From Torulaspora globosa (Eukaryota > Ascomycota > Saccharomycetes > Saccharomycetales > Saccharomycetaceae): a stretch of 64,000 nt of DNA. The DNA lies in NCBI RefSeq assembly GCF_014133895.1, contig NC_050729.1, positions 124,001-188,000 on the forward strand, read 5' to 3'. Shown here in pieces: positions 19,957 through 29,576 of this stretch. Made by a program: the position numbers and the translations under genes. Every line of letters starts with the position of its first letter. Within the stretch, counting starts at the first letter, position 1. The notes beneath the pieces were generated by a model. The model made no database searches, was not told where the DNA came from, and worked only from the letters and a program-made list of their open reading frames with translations.

Positions 19957-22900
19957 TCATACACCTGACGCTTTAACTATTTTATCAATATCGGCAAGCG
20001 AGACCGGTTGTCTGAGTTTCGCAAATATCTCATCTAGTTCCCGCAGATATGCTTGCCTTGAGGCTACTGTAGACTGCTTTCTTTTGAGCTCCAAGGCACT
20101 TCCAGCTGTTGTAACGTCCGTCTTCAGACCGTACTCCACCATGAGACACGCCTTTAATCTTTTCAGACAGAGTAAAACCAAAAGTGTCTGCTTGACTCTT
20201 GGAGAAACCTCAGAGCCCTCTAGCTCATCAACCTGGTCGCTCAATATTTCACTTAGGTGATCTATAAGTGTTTCAATAGATTTAAGGACCTCGACCAATT
20301 CTAACTGGGATGGGAAGGTCAAATGGAAAAGATTTGCACATAAGTAGATGATGTAGCTTGCGGTTTGTTCACTCAGGTGAGCAGCTTCAATTTGGTTAAA
20401 GTGCATTTTCAAAACTTTAAAAACACTTTTGAAGAATCTAGCGACGTCTTTCTTACTAGCTCCAGTAACTTTCTGCAGATTCCTCAGAAAACTGTCATTT
20501 CTGTAATAGTCTTCTCTGAGAATTAACTGGGAATATTCTACAGCAACTTTAAAGCCTTGTGCAAAACCATTAAATACCATATTTTCGTATTTTTCGAGCA
20601 GCTCATTTAGAATATCCGTCGCCTCAAGACTCATATATTCATTGGTCGAAGCAACAAGACCGATTGCAGTGGGCAGGCAATGGGAGGGATTAATGTAACC
20701 ATATTGAAGGGTTAATTTCAGTAATTTAACAGCGATAAAAGAGCATTTCACATCACTTGAACAGCAAGCTGTCAGAATTGGCTTCAAAAAACGAGTTACA
20801 AGGGCAGAACACACGCCGTCGCTGACTGATTCAATCTTCTTCTCCTTCAAAAACTTTTTCTTCAATCTTTCATTCGAGGAGACAGAACAATTGACCCCAG
20901 CTTTCATGATGGATTCGCGCTCTTCCGCTTTGAAAAAATCGTACAGGCTTTCCAATATGGCAAACTTTATATCTGAAGTATCTTCATTCAGCTCTTTATC
21001 GATTAAAGCGAGAATCGGTCTTGAGTTGAACAATTTAGGATGACTCCCACATAGCTGCGTTAAATTCTTGACCGACACGCGTCGAACAATATGCGGCACT
21101 CCTTCACCTGATAACAGTAGTAGACGCTTGGCAACGTAGGCGTAGACGGATTCATCTGCTTTGATAAAATGCGGCTTGCCAGTTGCCTGACTGAAGCGAC
21201 AGTAACGAGCAAAACCTGTTGCTAGGTAAATTAGTCTTTGTAATTTTCCTTCAGGAATAATATTCGAATCTTTGCTAACCTGATTGATGTAGGGACTTAA
21301 ATGTTGGAAGCAAGAGGAGCATGCTTTTAAAATCCTTCCAAAGTCATTCCTACGAGAAGCTACACGCCAAAGCAGAGGCATCGCTTCATTAATCTCTTTA
21401 ACATTCATTCGTGGTAATCTGCTCAACAAAGCAGTCTCTAGATCTAGTAGAAAATTGGATTTGAATGTTGTCAACTTATCCAGCGTACTCCTGAAAACAT
21501 GTAGAATGTGAAATTGTAGGTCACTCTTTTCATCTGAAATAAGGTATGGATATAATGCAATAATATGATTCTTTGTAATGAACGAGTGGTTGCAATCGGC
21601 AAATTTAGCGAGAAGGTTCAACAGCGGACCTTGCTCAATCTTTTCCTCACCAGAGTCTGAAAGGCCTTCAATTTCGGTTATTTTTTGTACCAGAACATCC
21701 GTCAGGTTACTCAGGCATTGTTTGACTTCCTCTGAAGTTCTCGGAGAAAGAATTTCTTCGTTTAATAAGTAGAAGTTCAGAAGCCATTCGAAGTGCCGAG
21801 AGCAGTTGTCATTTAAACTGACAACACCAGCCATCGAGTTGATAACATCATCACAGACAACGCGCTGACGCTCAACAGATTGCTCTTCTGTAATGGAAAA
21901 AATCCATCTCTTCATCAATATTGATCTTGCCATTTCAATAATCACGTCCTCTTCGTCCTCCAGCCTTAGCATTATTCTTGATGCCACAAAAGCCCGAATG
22001 CTTTGCGAGTCAGTTTCAGAGTATATCTTTTCGTTGATTCTCAGGATATGCTTCCGAACCAGTATACTTTCATCATCAAAACTAGTATTCAGCTGCCTGT
22101 AGTATTCAACAGCGGACGATCCAATGCTGATGAGATCAAGGATTGCGTCTTTTACCGAAGCAGGTGAGTTTTCCAAGGTCTTTCCAATCGTAACTTTGAT
22201 CATAGGGCTTGAAAGAATAGTATGATCACGGGCGGCCAACATTGAAAGACATTTGATGGCGGTAGATTTGATCTTTATCTTCTCACTCTCTAAGAGCGAG
22301 AGGAGTAGTTTCAGATACAACTCGTAATAATTTATGAGTTCGAAAGCATGAAGATATGAGAAATAGTTGCGCTTGATATCCGGATAATCTACCTTGAGGG
22401 CATAAGTATTGTTGCCCAACAATGATTGTGCTCTTTGGACTTCATTCATCACCAGCTTGGCTATCTTTTCATTCTGAGTTTTATCATCTTTCGTATATTC
22501 AATCGCTTTCAATAATGCCCCGATAGTCTGATGCCAGAAGTATGCCACATTAGTTTTCTCATCTGGCTTTGAAAGACAAAACTTTAAGCAATTTTCATAT
22601 GATTCCATGAACTGAGGCAAGTTTTCTGGGTAATTGACTAACCTTATGACATTATTACCTTCATTTGGGCGAGTAGCACATTTAATACCGAAAATACAGG
22701 CACCCGCCGTCCCGAGTATTTGTAAGCTGATAGTTTCAACATTGGCGGGGTGTTGCTGCGCTGCTGTAAGTTCTGTCAGCAGCTTCCCGAAGGACTGAGC
22801 GAGTAAAAGCTCTGATATAGCATACGATGGGTAAGGTAATAAAGCAACCAGGTCCAAGAGGTAGTTCTCAAGCACATGGCGATATTTGGATGGGCTCTGA

Positions 22901-24393
22901 TGAAATTTTCCCCATATTGTATCAATCACTTGGTTTCCAAAGCCATTCAGAAGTTCGATATTCTGCCGATACTTTTCAGTCACCAATATCAGCGCATCGT
23001 TTGAAGTATTTGCGTCACTTATGTCTGCCTTACAGGCTTCCAAACAATTTAGATTTTCTAACATTCGAATGAGCGTCAATGTAAAATCAGTAACAAAGAT
23101 GCCATCCTCGACCCGTCGGAGATTCTTTTGGTTCCTCTTGCAAGGAGTGTTTTCAGCCTGAGAAAGAAGCTCCTCGACTACAAACTCTCGGTGCTGTGGA
23201 TATTTTCTGAAAAGGGAAACGAGTATCTTCCTACTGTAATCAGTGATGTTTTCCCAGCAGTTTTGAAGTTGCATGTCGTTACCAAAGTTAAGGTCGCTTT
23301 CCATAAGAAGACCAGCGAACAAGCTGATAATTCTAAAAGCCAGCGAGTCGTCCAAATAGGAAGTTCTATCAATGTAAGCGGCTAGGCGAGCAATCGACTG
23401 CTGCAATGGGACTACTGATTCTTTTTGCCGACAATCTTGGCTTAGGCTGTCCTTGATAGTTTCCAGCGAGAACGCTAGGAAACCGATTGGCTCCAGCACA
23501 AATTGTTCAAGAGAGAGCCTGTTGTCATTCTTGGATACCATAAGCAGAGTGAATATCAGACCTATCGAAACATGTGCTATCTTGTTTAACGTTGAATTAT
23601 AAGCACCTTCCTCGTTGACCAGCTTCACACATTTTATGTTACCGACCAGGATTTTGAGAATTTCAATCAATCGCTCAGTCTCAACTTTGGCCCAAGCGCT
23701 CGGGATCGACACAATGCTATTGAGAATAATTTCGAGTCTTGCTAAGCAAGGCTCAGAGAGCACAAAGTGTTCGTCTGAAATTTTTTGCCACCATTCCGCA
23801 GCTTTCGCTGTGTTTGATGTGGGACCCTCGCTTAAGGACTCGTAGACACAAGCAAATTCCTGCAGATACTTGTCTCCCAGGTCTACTCCATTAATCGTGA
23901 TACCTGAACCTCCTTTCGATCGCTTTGCAGGGGGTTCCGCGTCTGTTTCTCTAACCTGATCGGACCTTTCTGAGGCCTCAGACTTGCGTTTCATTGGCCT
24001 TGAGGCATTCGCAGGCTGTGACTCCTTTATATCTTCTCTAAACACCTGACAGTCGTTTGCATCAAGACACATCTTAGCCAATGGCGACAGACCATCATAC
24101 AAGTCTGCTCCCTCGCCAGACGGCTCTGCCAGCACGGTCATGCTTCTTGGACGCTTGAATGCTAATCTTTGACCGCTTTCATCGGCAATATGGAACGATA
24201 TCGCTTTCATCTCTGGAATTGTTCCGTCAGCTAACGAAGCAAACGGTTGCTCTAAGCCAAGAGCCGGCACAAAACAAGGATCTGCCAAATCGGAAAGACC
24301 GTCCTTTGGAACAAGATAGTTCACAGGATCGTGACCAACAGCCTCAACCAGGCATTTTGCGATCTCTTTGCTTTCTCCGGGAGTTTCTGGCAT
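19957..24393 (-). CDS. SCC2: Cohesin loader Scc2
   Basis: Scc2 (Nipped-B/NIPBL) with Scc4 loads cohesin on chromosomes and stimulates its ATPase. The 1478-residue product is close to the S. cerevisiae length (1493). It has an N-terminal region with YLVPKDGL, where Scc4 binding is expected, a Lys/Arg/Ser linker near residue 140, and then a long array of HEAT-like helical repeats. Conserved stretches include KSTAIKCLSMLAARDHTILS, LVRKHILRINEK, DEKSDLQFHILHVFRST and the C-terminal KLQRLIYLATGFARYCRF. The start at 24393 is the first ATG; the frame three codons upstream begins with TTG. It is convergent with SAS4 with 117 bp between stops. Confidence 0.96.
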   Translation of the reverse strand: MPETPGESKEIAKCLVEAVGHDPVNYLVPKDGLSDLADPCFVPALGLEQPFASLADGTIPEMKAISFHIADESGQRLAFKRPRSMTVLAEPSGEGADLYDGLSPLAKMCLDANDCQVFREDIKESQPANASRPMKRKSEASERSDQVRETDAEPPAKRSKGGSGITINGVDLGDKYLQEFACVYESLSEGPTSNTAKAAEWWQKISDEHFVLSEPCLARLEIILNSIVSIPSAWAKVETERLIEILKILVGNIKCVKLVNEEGAYNSTLNKIAHVSIGLIFTLLMVSKNDNRLSLEQFVLEPIGFLAFSLETIKDSLSQDCRQKESVVPLQQSIARLAAYIDRTSYLDDSLAFRIISLFAGLLMESDLNFGNDMQLQNCWENITDYSRKILVSLFRKYPQHREFVVEELLSQAENTPCKRNQKNLRRVEDGIFVTDFTLTLIRMLENLNCLEACKADISDANTSNDALILVTEKYRQNIELLNGFGNQVIDTIWGKFHQSPSKYRHVLENYLLDLVALLPYPSYAISELLLAQSFGKLLTELTAAQQHPANVETISLQILGTAGACIFGIKCATRPNEGNNVIRLVNYPENLPQFMESYENCLKFCLSKPDEKTNVAYFWHQTIGALLKAIEYTKDDKTQNEKIAKLVMNEVQRAQSLLGNNTYALKVDYPDIKRNYFSYLHAFELINYYELYLKLLLSLLESEKIKIKSTAIKCLSMLAARDHTILSSPMIKVTIGKTLENSPASVKDAILDLISIGSSAVEYYRQLNTSFDDESILVRKHILRINEKIYSETDSQSIRAFVASRIMLRLEDEEDVIIEMARSILMKRWIFSITEEQSVERQRVVCDDVINSMAGVVSLNDNCSRHFEWLLNFYLLNEEILSPRTSEEVKQCLSNLTDVLVQKITEIEGLSDSGEEKIEQGPLLNLLAKFADCNHSFITKNHIIALYPYLISDEKSDLQFHILHVFRSTLDKLTTFKSNFLLDLETALLSRLPRMNVKEINEAMPLLWRVASRRNDFGRILKACSSCFQHLSPYINQVSKDSNIIPEGKLQRLIYLATGFARYCRFSQATGKPHFIKADESVYAYVAKRLLLLSGEGVPHIVRRVSVKNLTQLCGSHPKLFNSRPILALIDKELNEDTSDIKFAILESLYDFFKAEERESIMKAGVNCSVSSNERLKKKFLKEKKIESVSDGVCSALVTRFLKPILTACCSSDVKCSFIAVKLLKLTLQYGYINPSHCLPTAIGLVASTNEYMSLEATDILNELLEKYENMVFNGFAQGFKVAVEYSQLILREDYYRNDSFLRNLQKVTGASKKDVARFFKSVFKVLKMHFNQIEAAHLSEQTASYIIYLCANLFHLTFPSQLELVEVLKSIETLIDHLSEILSDQVDELEGSEVSPRVKQTLLVLLCLKRLKACLMVEYGLKTDVTTAGSALELKRKQSTVASRQAYLRELDEIFAKLRQPVSLADIDKIVKASGV

Positions 24394-24658
24394 AGCCGCC
24401 AAGTAGCTATTGTCTGTTCACCACCGTCTCGCAACCCCTCGCTTAAAGCCTCCAACGAGTCCCAAATACGGCCAACCACCCGGCACGTTGAGTACCAGCT
24501 AAATAGAGTCCGAATCCAAGGCTACTTCCCCTTCGATAGATGTTTCTTCAGACTCTTAAGTGGTAAGTACTTGATCAGGTTCAACTGTAGGAAAAAAACC
24601 CACCATAATACAGCTTGTGTAATAGACAAAGGTGGTCGCTTGAAGAAAGAGCTGGATC

Positions 24659-25408
24659 ATGAGCAAGCTGAGAAGTTTACCAATTGTATTTGAATGCAAT
24701 AACTACTTTATCGTGAACAAGCCCTACGGAATGTTCTCCCAGCCTGGCGATATGGGACAGCAGTACGCTCATCATCCTCACAAGTCGAAGCCTCCGGTGG
24801 TGTTGGATGAATTGAAACGGCAATACGGCGACAGGCCAGGCGGATGTCTGGAATGGAGGACTGTCCATAGGCTTGATGCTTGCGTCACAGGTGGTATGCT
24901 GATCGTGAAGAACAAGAATGCTGCGATTCAGTTCTCTAAAAACCTACGAAGAGGCGGTAACAAAGGTTTCAAGATGACAAGAAAGTACGTTGCCTTGGTG
25001 GGCGACGGTGAGATCCATCCCAAATACACAGGCGATTCGGGAATCATCCAATGCCTTGGAATGGTCACGAAATATAGACGTTTTGACGAAAGGTGCTATG
25101 TACTCGAGCTAGTTTCGGGTGGTAAGCATCAGATACGTAGGCATTTGGCGCAAGGCGTTGGACAACCGATTCTAAACGATAACAGGTTTGGGGGGATATT
25201 GGTGCCAGGCACTGAGCCGACGCAGATCGCTCTCCATTCAGCCTGCATTAAAACTGTGATGGGATTTCAAAGAAGAGCGCATTTGATTCCGATGATATAC
25301 AACAACGATGGCAAGCTTTGGGACTCTAAGTACGTCGACAGCAAGGGCAACTTTATCCCAGAGATACAAAGGGTGCTACTGAATGATTCGAGTGACATCG
25401 GACTTTAG
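24659..25408 (+). CDS. PUS5: Mitochondrial 21S rRNA pseudouridine synthase Pus5
   Basis: Pus5 makes the single pseudouridine in mitochondrial large rRNA. The 249-residue protein is an RluA-type synthase. The catalytic motif HRLDACVTGG has Asp73. The RluA features VNKPYGMFSQPG near the N-terminus and GGKHQIRRHLAQGVGQPILND in the second half are conserved. No clear mitochondrial presequence can be seen. Its stop codon overlaps the convergent NVJ3 stop: the two coding regions share bases 25405–25408. The order matches YLR165C. It lies between SCC2 and NVJ3, genes that are adjacent on chromosome IV in S. cerevisiae. Confidence 0.93.
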   Translation: MSKLRSLPIVFECNNYFIVNKPYGMFSQPGDMGQQYAHHPHKSKPPVVLDELKRQYGDRPGGCLEWRTVHRLDACVTGGMLIVKNKNAAIQFSKNLRRGGNKGFKMTRKYVALVGDGEIHPKYTGDSGIIQCLGMVTKYRRFDERCYVLELVSGGKHQIRRHLAQGVGQPILNDNRFGGILVPGTEPTQIALHSACIKTVMGFQRRAHLIPMIYNNDGKLWDSKYVDSKGNFIPEIQRVLLNDSSDIGL

Positions 25409-26745
25409 GCGGAAAGGTAACTCGTGCGGGCCAGTAGAGCGTCTATTATCCTAAAGGCTAGAAGTTTATTGCATCGTTTGTCCCTGCAAATTATCTCGAT
25501 GATCTCTGTCACGTCTTTTTCTTCGACGCCAAGGACAGAATCCAGTCTGTAGGCGTGGACGGCTTGCCACAGGTCGTCAGCACAAGTGCGCTTAAAATCT
25601 TCGAACTCATCGCCTTCGGGTATAACTGTTCCCGTGCCTATTTTGTTGTCCTCAGGAAATAATCCTTCTCTCAGCAATATAAGCAGGCGATGCATATTCG
25701 TCTCCATTGACACGCATTGTTTGATGAGATTGAAGAACAGGTTTTGGAACACAGCATCAACAGACCTGGACTTGGCTGACCAGTATTGTAGGGTCTTTCC
25801 AACCGCGTACAAGTAGGGTTTTCTGCCAGGCAGCTTCAGCAGGTCCACGAAGATGAGAGTGAATACGTTCGTATACGCGAGCGGTAGCTCGAGAGCCTTT
25901 TTTGCTGATTTGTCCATGGAAGTCATGAGTGCAATTGTCCTACCGGCAGCCGCGATCCACTTTTTGATCCTATCCACTGGCCCAGCTTTCGGTTGTTTAT
26001 CTTTTCTTCGTCTTCTGGCCTCCAATTTACGGCATAGCTTGCTGATAGCGGAAAGAGCAAAATAGGGCTCGGATACTCTGTCCATTATCTTCCCCATCAG
26101 CAGTTCGTTGAACAGCGCCTGCAGAAAAGTCGTCTGCAGGCTCGAGCCTGCAGGGACAGTTGCTAGCACGTAGTTTGTCAGCACTTGAGGGTAGTATCCC
26201 TCCTCGAACGAGGTTAACTGGCAATAGCGATAGAACGCATCATCCTCGCGCACACAAGCCCTCATTGCTTGGATGTGTTCCGATAGGACAGACGGCAGGT
26301 CATCGGCAATGAAAGGCTCGCACTCCAGGTCGGTAGATTTCAAACGGCCAGCGATTAGTTGAGTCAAGTCGAACAATTGGGCCATGAAAAGATCGTCGCA
26401 AGTCGGGATCTTGACGCCATACCACGATGTCACAAAATTCTGCCACACGAGCGACATCAACGCTTGCAACGGGAGATCTGCCATCGAATCCAGCTTACGT
26501 ATTCGTTGATGCAGAGAAGTAGGATACACTGAGCAGCATAGTTCCTGTAAATAGCCATCTGAATTCTTCGCAAAGCCGCTCTTGAACGGTGTATCGTCCT
26601 GTCCGTTAGAAGAAGGTCTGTCGATGCCTTCGTCATGAAGCGATGAAGACAACCCAGGCGTTGCATCACGCTGCTGCCTCAGCACGTTGTGTCTCTGGAA
26701 CTTGGGCACCAAGCTCGAGCTTGCGTTGTAGAGAATTGTCGACAT
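25405..26745 (-). CDS. NVJ3: PXA-domain protein Nvj3
   Basis: The 446-residue product corresponds to YDR179W-A (Nvj3), a protein with a PXA domain found at the nucleus–vacuole junction through Mdm1. The PXA-like region covers about residues 60–280. It includes LVWQNFVTSWYGVKIP, a characteristic PXA start, and the helical CVREDDAFYRYCQLTSF and LLMGKIMDRVSEPYF. The remainder is helical. The start is the ATG at 26745; the frame continues upstream only to a GTG. It is divergent from CSN9 with 94 bp between starts. Position between SCC2 and CSN9 matches S. cerevisiae. The molecular function is not established. Confidence 0.87.
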   Translation of the reverse strand: MSTILYNASSSLVPKFQRHNVLRQQRDATPGLSSSLHDEGIDRPSSNGQDDTPFKSGFAKNSDGYLQELCCSVYPTSLHQRIRKLDSMADLPLQALMSLVWQNFVTSWYGVKIPTCDDLFMAQLFDLTQLIAGRLKSTDLECEPFIADDLPSVLSEHIQAMRACVREDDAFYRYCQLTSFEEGYYPQVLTNYVLATVPAGSSLQTTFLQALFNELLMGKIMDRVSEPYFALSAISKLCRKLEARRRRKDKQPKAGPVDRIKKWIAAAGRTIALMTSMDKSAKKALELPLAYTNVFTLIFVDLLKLPGRKPYLYAVGKTLQYWSAKSRSVDAVFQNLFFNLIKQCVSMETNMHRLLILLREGLFPEDNKIGTGTVIPEGDEFEDFKRTCADDLWQAVHAYRLDSVLGVEEKDVTEIIEIICRDKRCNKLLAFRIIDALLARTSYLSA

Positions 26746-26839
26746 ACGGTCGGTGGTACAGCAAGTTTGCACCAGTGGTAGTCTTTAGCGTCGCGTTTAA
26801 GCCCATCGTAGACACACGTAGATCGACAACGAATGCCAG

Positions 26840-27352
26840 ATGAAAAGCACCGCTATGGACCGGTCGTTCGTCGAGTTGCTGGAGAGCCCCCAGCGGTTCC
26901 ATTACAAGGAGCTTTGGCTTCAAGAGACGGATCCTCTGCGACGCAAAGTGCTGGAGCTCTTCGCCTTCGGAACAGTACAGCACATACAGGAAGATATCCC
27001 GATGACTGCCGGAATGCTGCGCAAACTGCAGCAGCTCTCGATCATATCGCTAAGCGAACGCCTTCGAGAGCTTCCCTACGGTCTAATCGAGCAGGAGTGC
27101 GGGATCCGGGACACCGGCACCATCGAGGAGTCTCTGATACGGCTGCGAGCGGTCTTCGAGGTGCGACTGGACTCGCCAGCGCAGCTGGCGACCATCGAGC
27201 GCTGGTTCGACTGCCGAGACGTGTATGGCGGCGAACGAGAGCTGCTTATCGTGCCGCCACCTCCGACTACCAGAGAGTCGCTGATCCAGGACCTGCAACG
27301 CTGGCACCGAAAGCTACACACAGACATCCTGGGACGCCAGCCGCCCTCCTGA
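26840..27352 (+). CDS. CSN9: COP9 signalosome subunit Csn9
   Basis: Csn9 belongs to the divergent budding-yeast COP9 signalosome, which removes Rub1/Nedd8 from cullins. The 170-residue product (165 if the ATG at 26855 is used) aligns with S. cerevisiae Csn9 (162) along its length. The diagnostic stretches are YKELWLQETDP, LELFAFGTVQHI, YGLIEQECGI, WFDCRDVYGGERELLI and a terminal helix. The fold is a Csn7-like winged-helix/PCI fragment. Codons are GC-rich. It is convergent with SDH4, 65 bp away, in the order YDR179C–YDR178W. Confidence 0.88.
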   Translation: MKSTAMDRSFVELLESPQRFHYKELWLQETDPLRRKVLELFAFGTVQHIQEDIPMTAGMLRKLQQLSIISLSERLRELPYGLIEQECGIRDTGTIEESLIRLRAVFEVRLDSPAQLATIERWFDCRDVYGGERELLIVPPPPTTRESLIQDLQRWHRKLHTDILGRQPPS

Positions 27353-27417
27353 TCACAATGCATTTTCTCATGGTCCTAAATAACAGGTAGAATAAATAAT
27401 TAACTAACCGGGCCTCC

Positions 27418-27936
27418 TCAGGCGTCCTTCTTCTCCTCGCGCCCCGAGCCCGCCTTCCACAGACTGGTCAGCACCCCGATCACTCCGTTCTCCTCGGTCT
27501 CCAGCTTGTAGATGCCCACCGCCGAGAACACAGATCCCAGCGTCAACAGGTACATCGCGTAGTTGTAGTTCCTGCCGTACACCCGCCTCGGGATGTAGTC
27601 GATGATACACGACTGGAACCCGATGTAGACGTGTCCCAACAGCACAGACGCCAACACCGCGTCTGCCACCTGCGGAGCCGACCCGCCGGAGGCCAGCTGT
27701 GTCACTGCCAGCGGCACCATCGCCACCGCAAGCGCCCTCTCGAAGTCCCAGTGGTACGACCCATGCATCTTATCCACCGCTGGAGGCACATACGCGTCGT
27801 TGGGCGTCCCCTCCACGCCGCCAGCCTTCTGGGGCAGCTTCGACAGAAACGGGATCGTGAACGCCCTGGTTGCCGTCCGCTGCAACCCACACGACGCAAC
27901 ACTCCTACCCAACAGCACTGATCTCTGCAAAAACAT
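27418..27936 (-). CDS. SDH4: Succinate dehydrogenase membrane-anchor subunit Sdh4
   Basis: Sdh4 is the SdhD-type anchor of respiratory complex II in the inner mitochondrial membrane. The 172-residue product has a basic, serine/arginine N-terminal presequence and then the conserved TIPFLSKLPQKAGGVEGTPN and GSYHWDFERALAV segments. Three hydrophobic helices follow. The quinone-site motif CIIDYIPRRVYG is present. It is the single counterpart of SDH4 (YDR178W) and SHH4 (YLR164W), lying with chromosome IV genes on one side and MAS1 of chromosome XII on the other. The start is the ATG at 27936, downstream of a TATA element on the minus strand at 27991–27998. Confidence 0.95.
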   Translation of the reverse strand: MFLQRSVLLGRSVASCGLQRTATRAFTIPFLSKLPQKAGGVEGTPNDAYVPPAVDKMHGSYHWDFERALAVAMVPLAVTQLASGGSAPQVADAVLASVLLGHVYIGFQSCIIDYIPRRVYGRNYNYAMYLLTLGSVFSAVGIYKLETEENGVIGVLTSLWKAGSGREEKKDA

Positions 27937-27990
27937 CTTCGACACCGGTCTGTCCTCCAGCACCGATCCCCGGTCCCATCAACCCTCCGC

Positions 27991-27998
27991 TATTTATA
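27991..27998 (-). promoter_or_regulatory. TATA box of SDH4
   Basis: TATAAATA on the minus strand lies about 55 bp upstream of the SDH4 ATG. It pairs with a second TATA element serving MAS1 in the same divergent region. Confidence 0.55.
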
Positions 27999-28066
27999 CT
28001 CCTGGCCCCGGGCGCCAAATTCGGGACCGCGGATTTCGGAGCCGGAGATGGAGGAGCACGTGACCG

Positions 28067-28072
28067 GTGAAA
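28067..28072. promoter_or_regulatory. E-box between SDH4 and MAS1
   Basis: The palindrome CACGTG, in the context GCACGTGAC, lies between the two divergent TATA elements. It fits the binding site of Cbf1-type bHLH factors. Cbf1 is reported to control respiratory and mitochondrial genes in several non-Saccharomyces yeasts. Occupancy is inferred. Confidence 0.45.
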
Positions 28073-28108
28073 TTTGTCATAGAAGCAGCGATCTGGAACT
28101 GTAGGTGG

Positions 28109-28116
28109 TATATATG
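28109..28116 (+). promoter_or_regulatory. TATA box of MAS1
   Basis: TATATATG lies 72 bp upstream of the MAS1 ATG at 28188. Confidence 0.5.
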
Positions 28117-28187
28117 AGCGATGAGGCAGCGGATAGACAGGCATTGGAGCGGCTGGAGGGTTCTAGGAGCTGGAGCTGAGGCAATTG

Positions 28188-29576
28188 ATGTGGCAGCGTA
28201 GTGTTAGAGGCGTGGCGGCGAGAAATTTGCGGTTTTTTGGCGGCGGTGGTGGGATGCCGTTGACGAGGAGCTCTGTGCTGCCCAATGGGCTCACGGTGGC
28301 GAGCGAGAGGATCCCGGGGATGGCGACAGCGACGGTGGGAATCTTTGTGGACACAGGGTCGCGGGCCGAGAACGAGAAGAACAACGGGACGGCGCACTTC
28401 TTGGAGCACCTGGCGTTCAAGGGCACGCAGCAGCGGTCGCAGACGGGGATCGAGCTGGAGATAGAGAACGCAGGGTCGCATCTGAACGCGTACACGTCGA
28501 GGGAGAACACGGTGTACTATGCCAAGAGCCTGCAGGAGGACATTCCGCGGGCGGTGGACATCCTGAGCGACATCCTGACGAGGTCGGTGCTGGACCCGCG
28601 GGCGATCGAGCGGGAGAGGGACGTTATCATCCGGGAGAGCGAGGAGGTGGACAAGATGTACGACGAGGTGGTGTTTGACCACCTGCACGAGGTGGCGTAC
28701 GCGGGCCAGCCGCTGGGGAGGACGATCCTGGGGCCGATCAAGAACATCAAGTCTATCACGCGGAAGGACCTGAAGGATTTTATCACGAAGAACTACAAGG
28801 GCGACCGGATGGTGCTTGCCGGTGCTGGCGCGGTGGACCACGACGATCTCGTCAGGTTTGCGCAGCAGTATTTTGGACACATCCCGAGGTCCGAGTTCCC
28901 TGTGCCTCTGGGGACGCCTCGCGGGCCGCTGCCGGTGTTCAAACGGGGCGAGAGGTTCATCCAGGAGGATACGTTGCCCACGACACACGTCGCCGTGGCT
29001 CTTGAGGGCGTTTCGTGGTCAGCGTCCGATTACTTCGTCGCGCTTGCGGCACAGGCCATCGTCGGTAACTGGGACAGGGCCCTGGGCGCCGGCACAAGCT
29101 CTCCTTCTCCGCTGGCTGCAGAGGCTTCCCAGAATGGAACGCTGGCCAATTCGTACATGTCCTTTTCCACTTCGTATGCCGACTCGGGCCTGTGGGGGAT
29201 GTACATCGTGGCAGACTCGCAGGAACACAACGTTACAAGAATGATCGACGCCATCGTGAGGGAATGGCGCAGAATCATGGCAGGAAACATTTCCGATGGT
29301 GAAGTGCACAGAGCGAAGGCACAGCTGAAAGCAGCCCTGCTCTTGAGCTTAGATGGCTCCACCGCAATAGTGGAGGACATGGGCAGGCAGATTGTCACCA
29401 CTGGGAAACGCTTATCGCCAGAAGAAGTTTTCGAAAAGGTGGATAAGATAACAAAGGACGATATTGTCATCTGGGCGAACTACAGGCTGAAAGGTAAGCC
29501 TCTTGCCATGGCGGCCCTCGGTAACATGTCAACGGTCCCCGGCGCCAGCTACATCGAGAAGCAATTGAATGCATAG
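28188..29576 (+). CDS. MAS1: Mitochondrial processing peptidase beta subunit
   Basis: Mas1 is the catalytic subunit of the matrix peptidase that removes presequences. The product has 462 residues, the same as S. cerevisiae. It is an M16 metalloprotease with the inverted zinc motif HFLEH (His70, Glu73, His74) and downstream acidic residues in ERERDVIIRESEEVDKMYDE. The first about 22 residues are Arg/Gly-rich and serve as its own presequence. The start at 28188 is the first ATG; a TTG codon precedes it in frame. The gene shows a sharp GC change: one line at 28561 is 70% G+C, and one line at 29401 is 43%. It matches YLR163C. Confidence 0.97.
   Translation: MWQRSVRGVAARNLRFFGGGGGMPLTRSSVLPNGLTVASERIPGMATATVGIFVDTGSRAENEKNNGTAHFLEHLAFKGTQQRSQTGIELEIENAGSHLNAYTSRENTVYYAKSLQEDIPRAVDILSDILTRSVLDPRAIERERDVIIRESEEVDKMYDEVVFDHLHEVAYAGQPLGRTILGPIKNIKSITRKDLKDFITKNYKGDRMVLAGAGAVDHDDLVRFAQQYFGHIPRSEFPVPLGTPRGPLPVFKRGERFIQEDTLPTTHVAVALEGVSWSASDYFVALAAQAIVGNWDRALGAGTSSPSPLAAEASQNGTLANSYMSFSTSYADSGLWGMYIVADSQEHNVTRMIDAIVREWRRIMAGNISDGEVHRAKAQLKAALLLSLDGSTAIVEDMGRQIVTTGKRLSPEEVFEKVDKITKDDIVIWANYRLKGKPLAMAALGNMSTVPGASYIEKQLNA

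Noticed and set aside
28077..28988. 303-codon minus-strand frame opposite MAS1
   Set aside because: It arises from the high GC3 of MAS1. Its His/Arg/Pro-rich translation is not protein-like.
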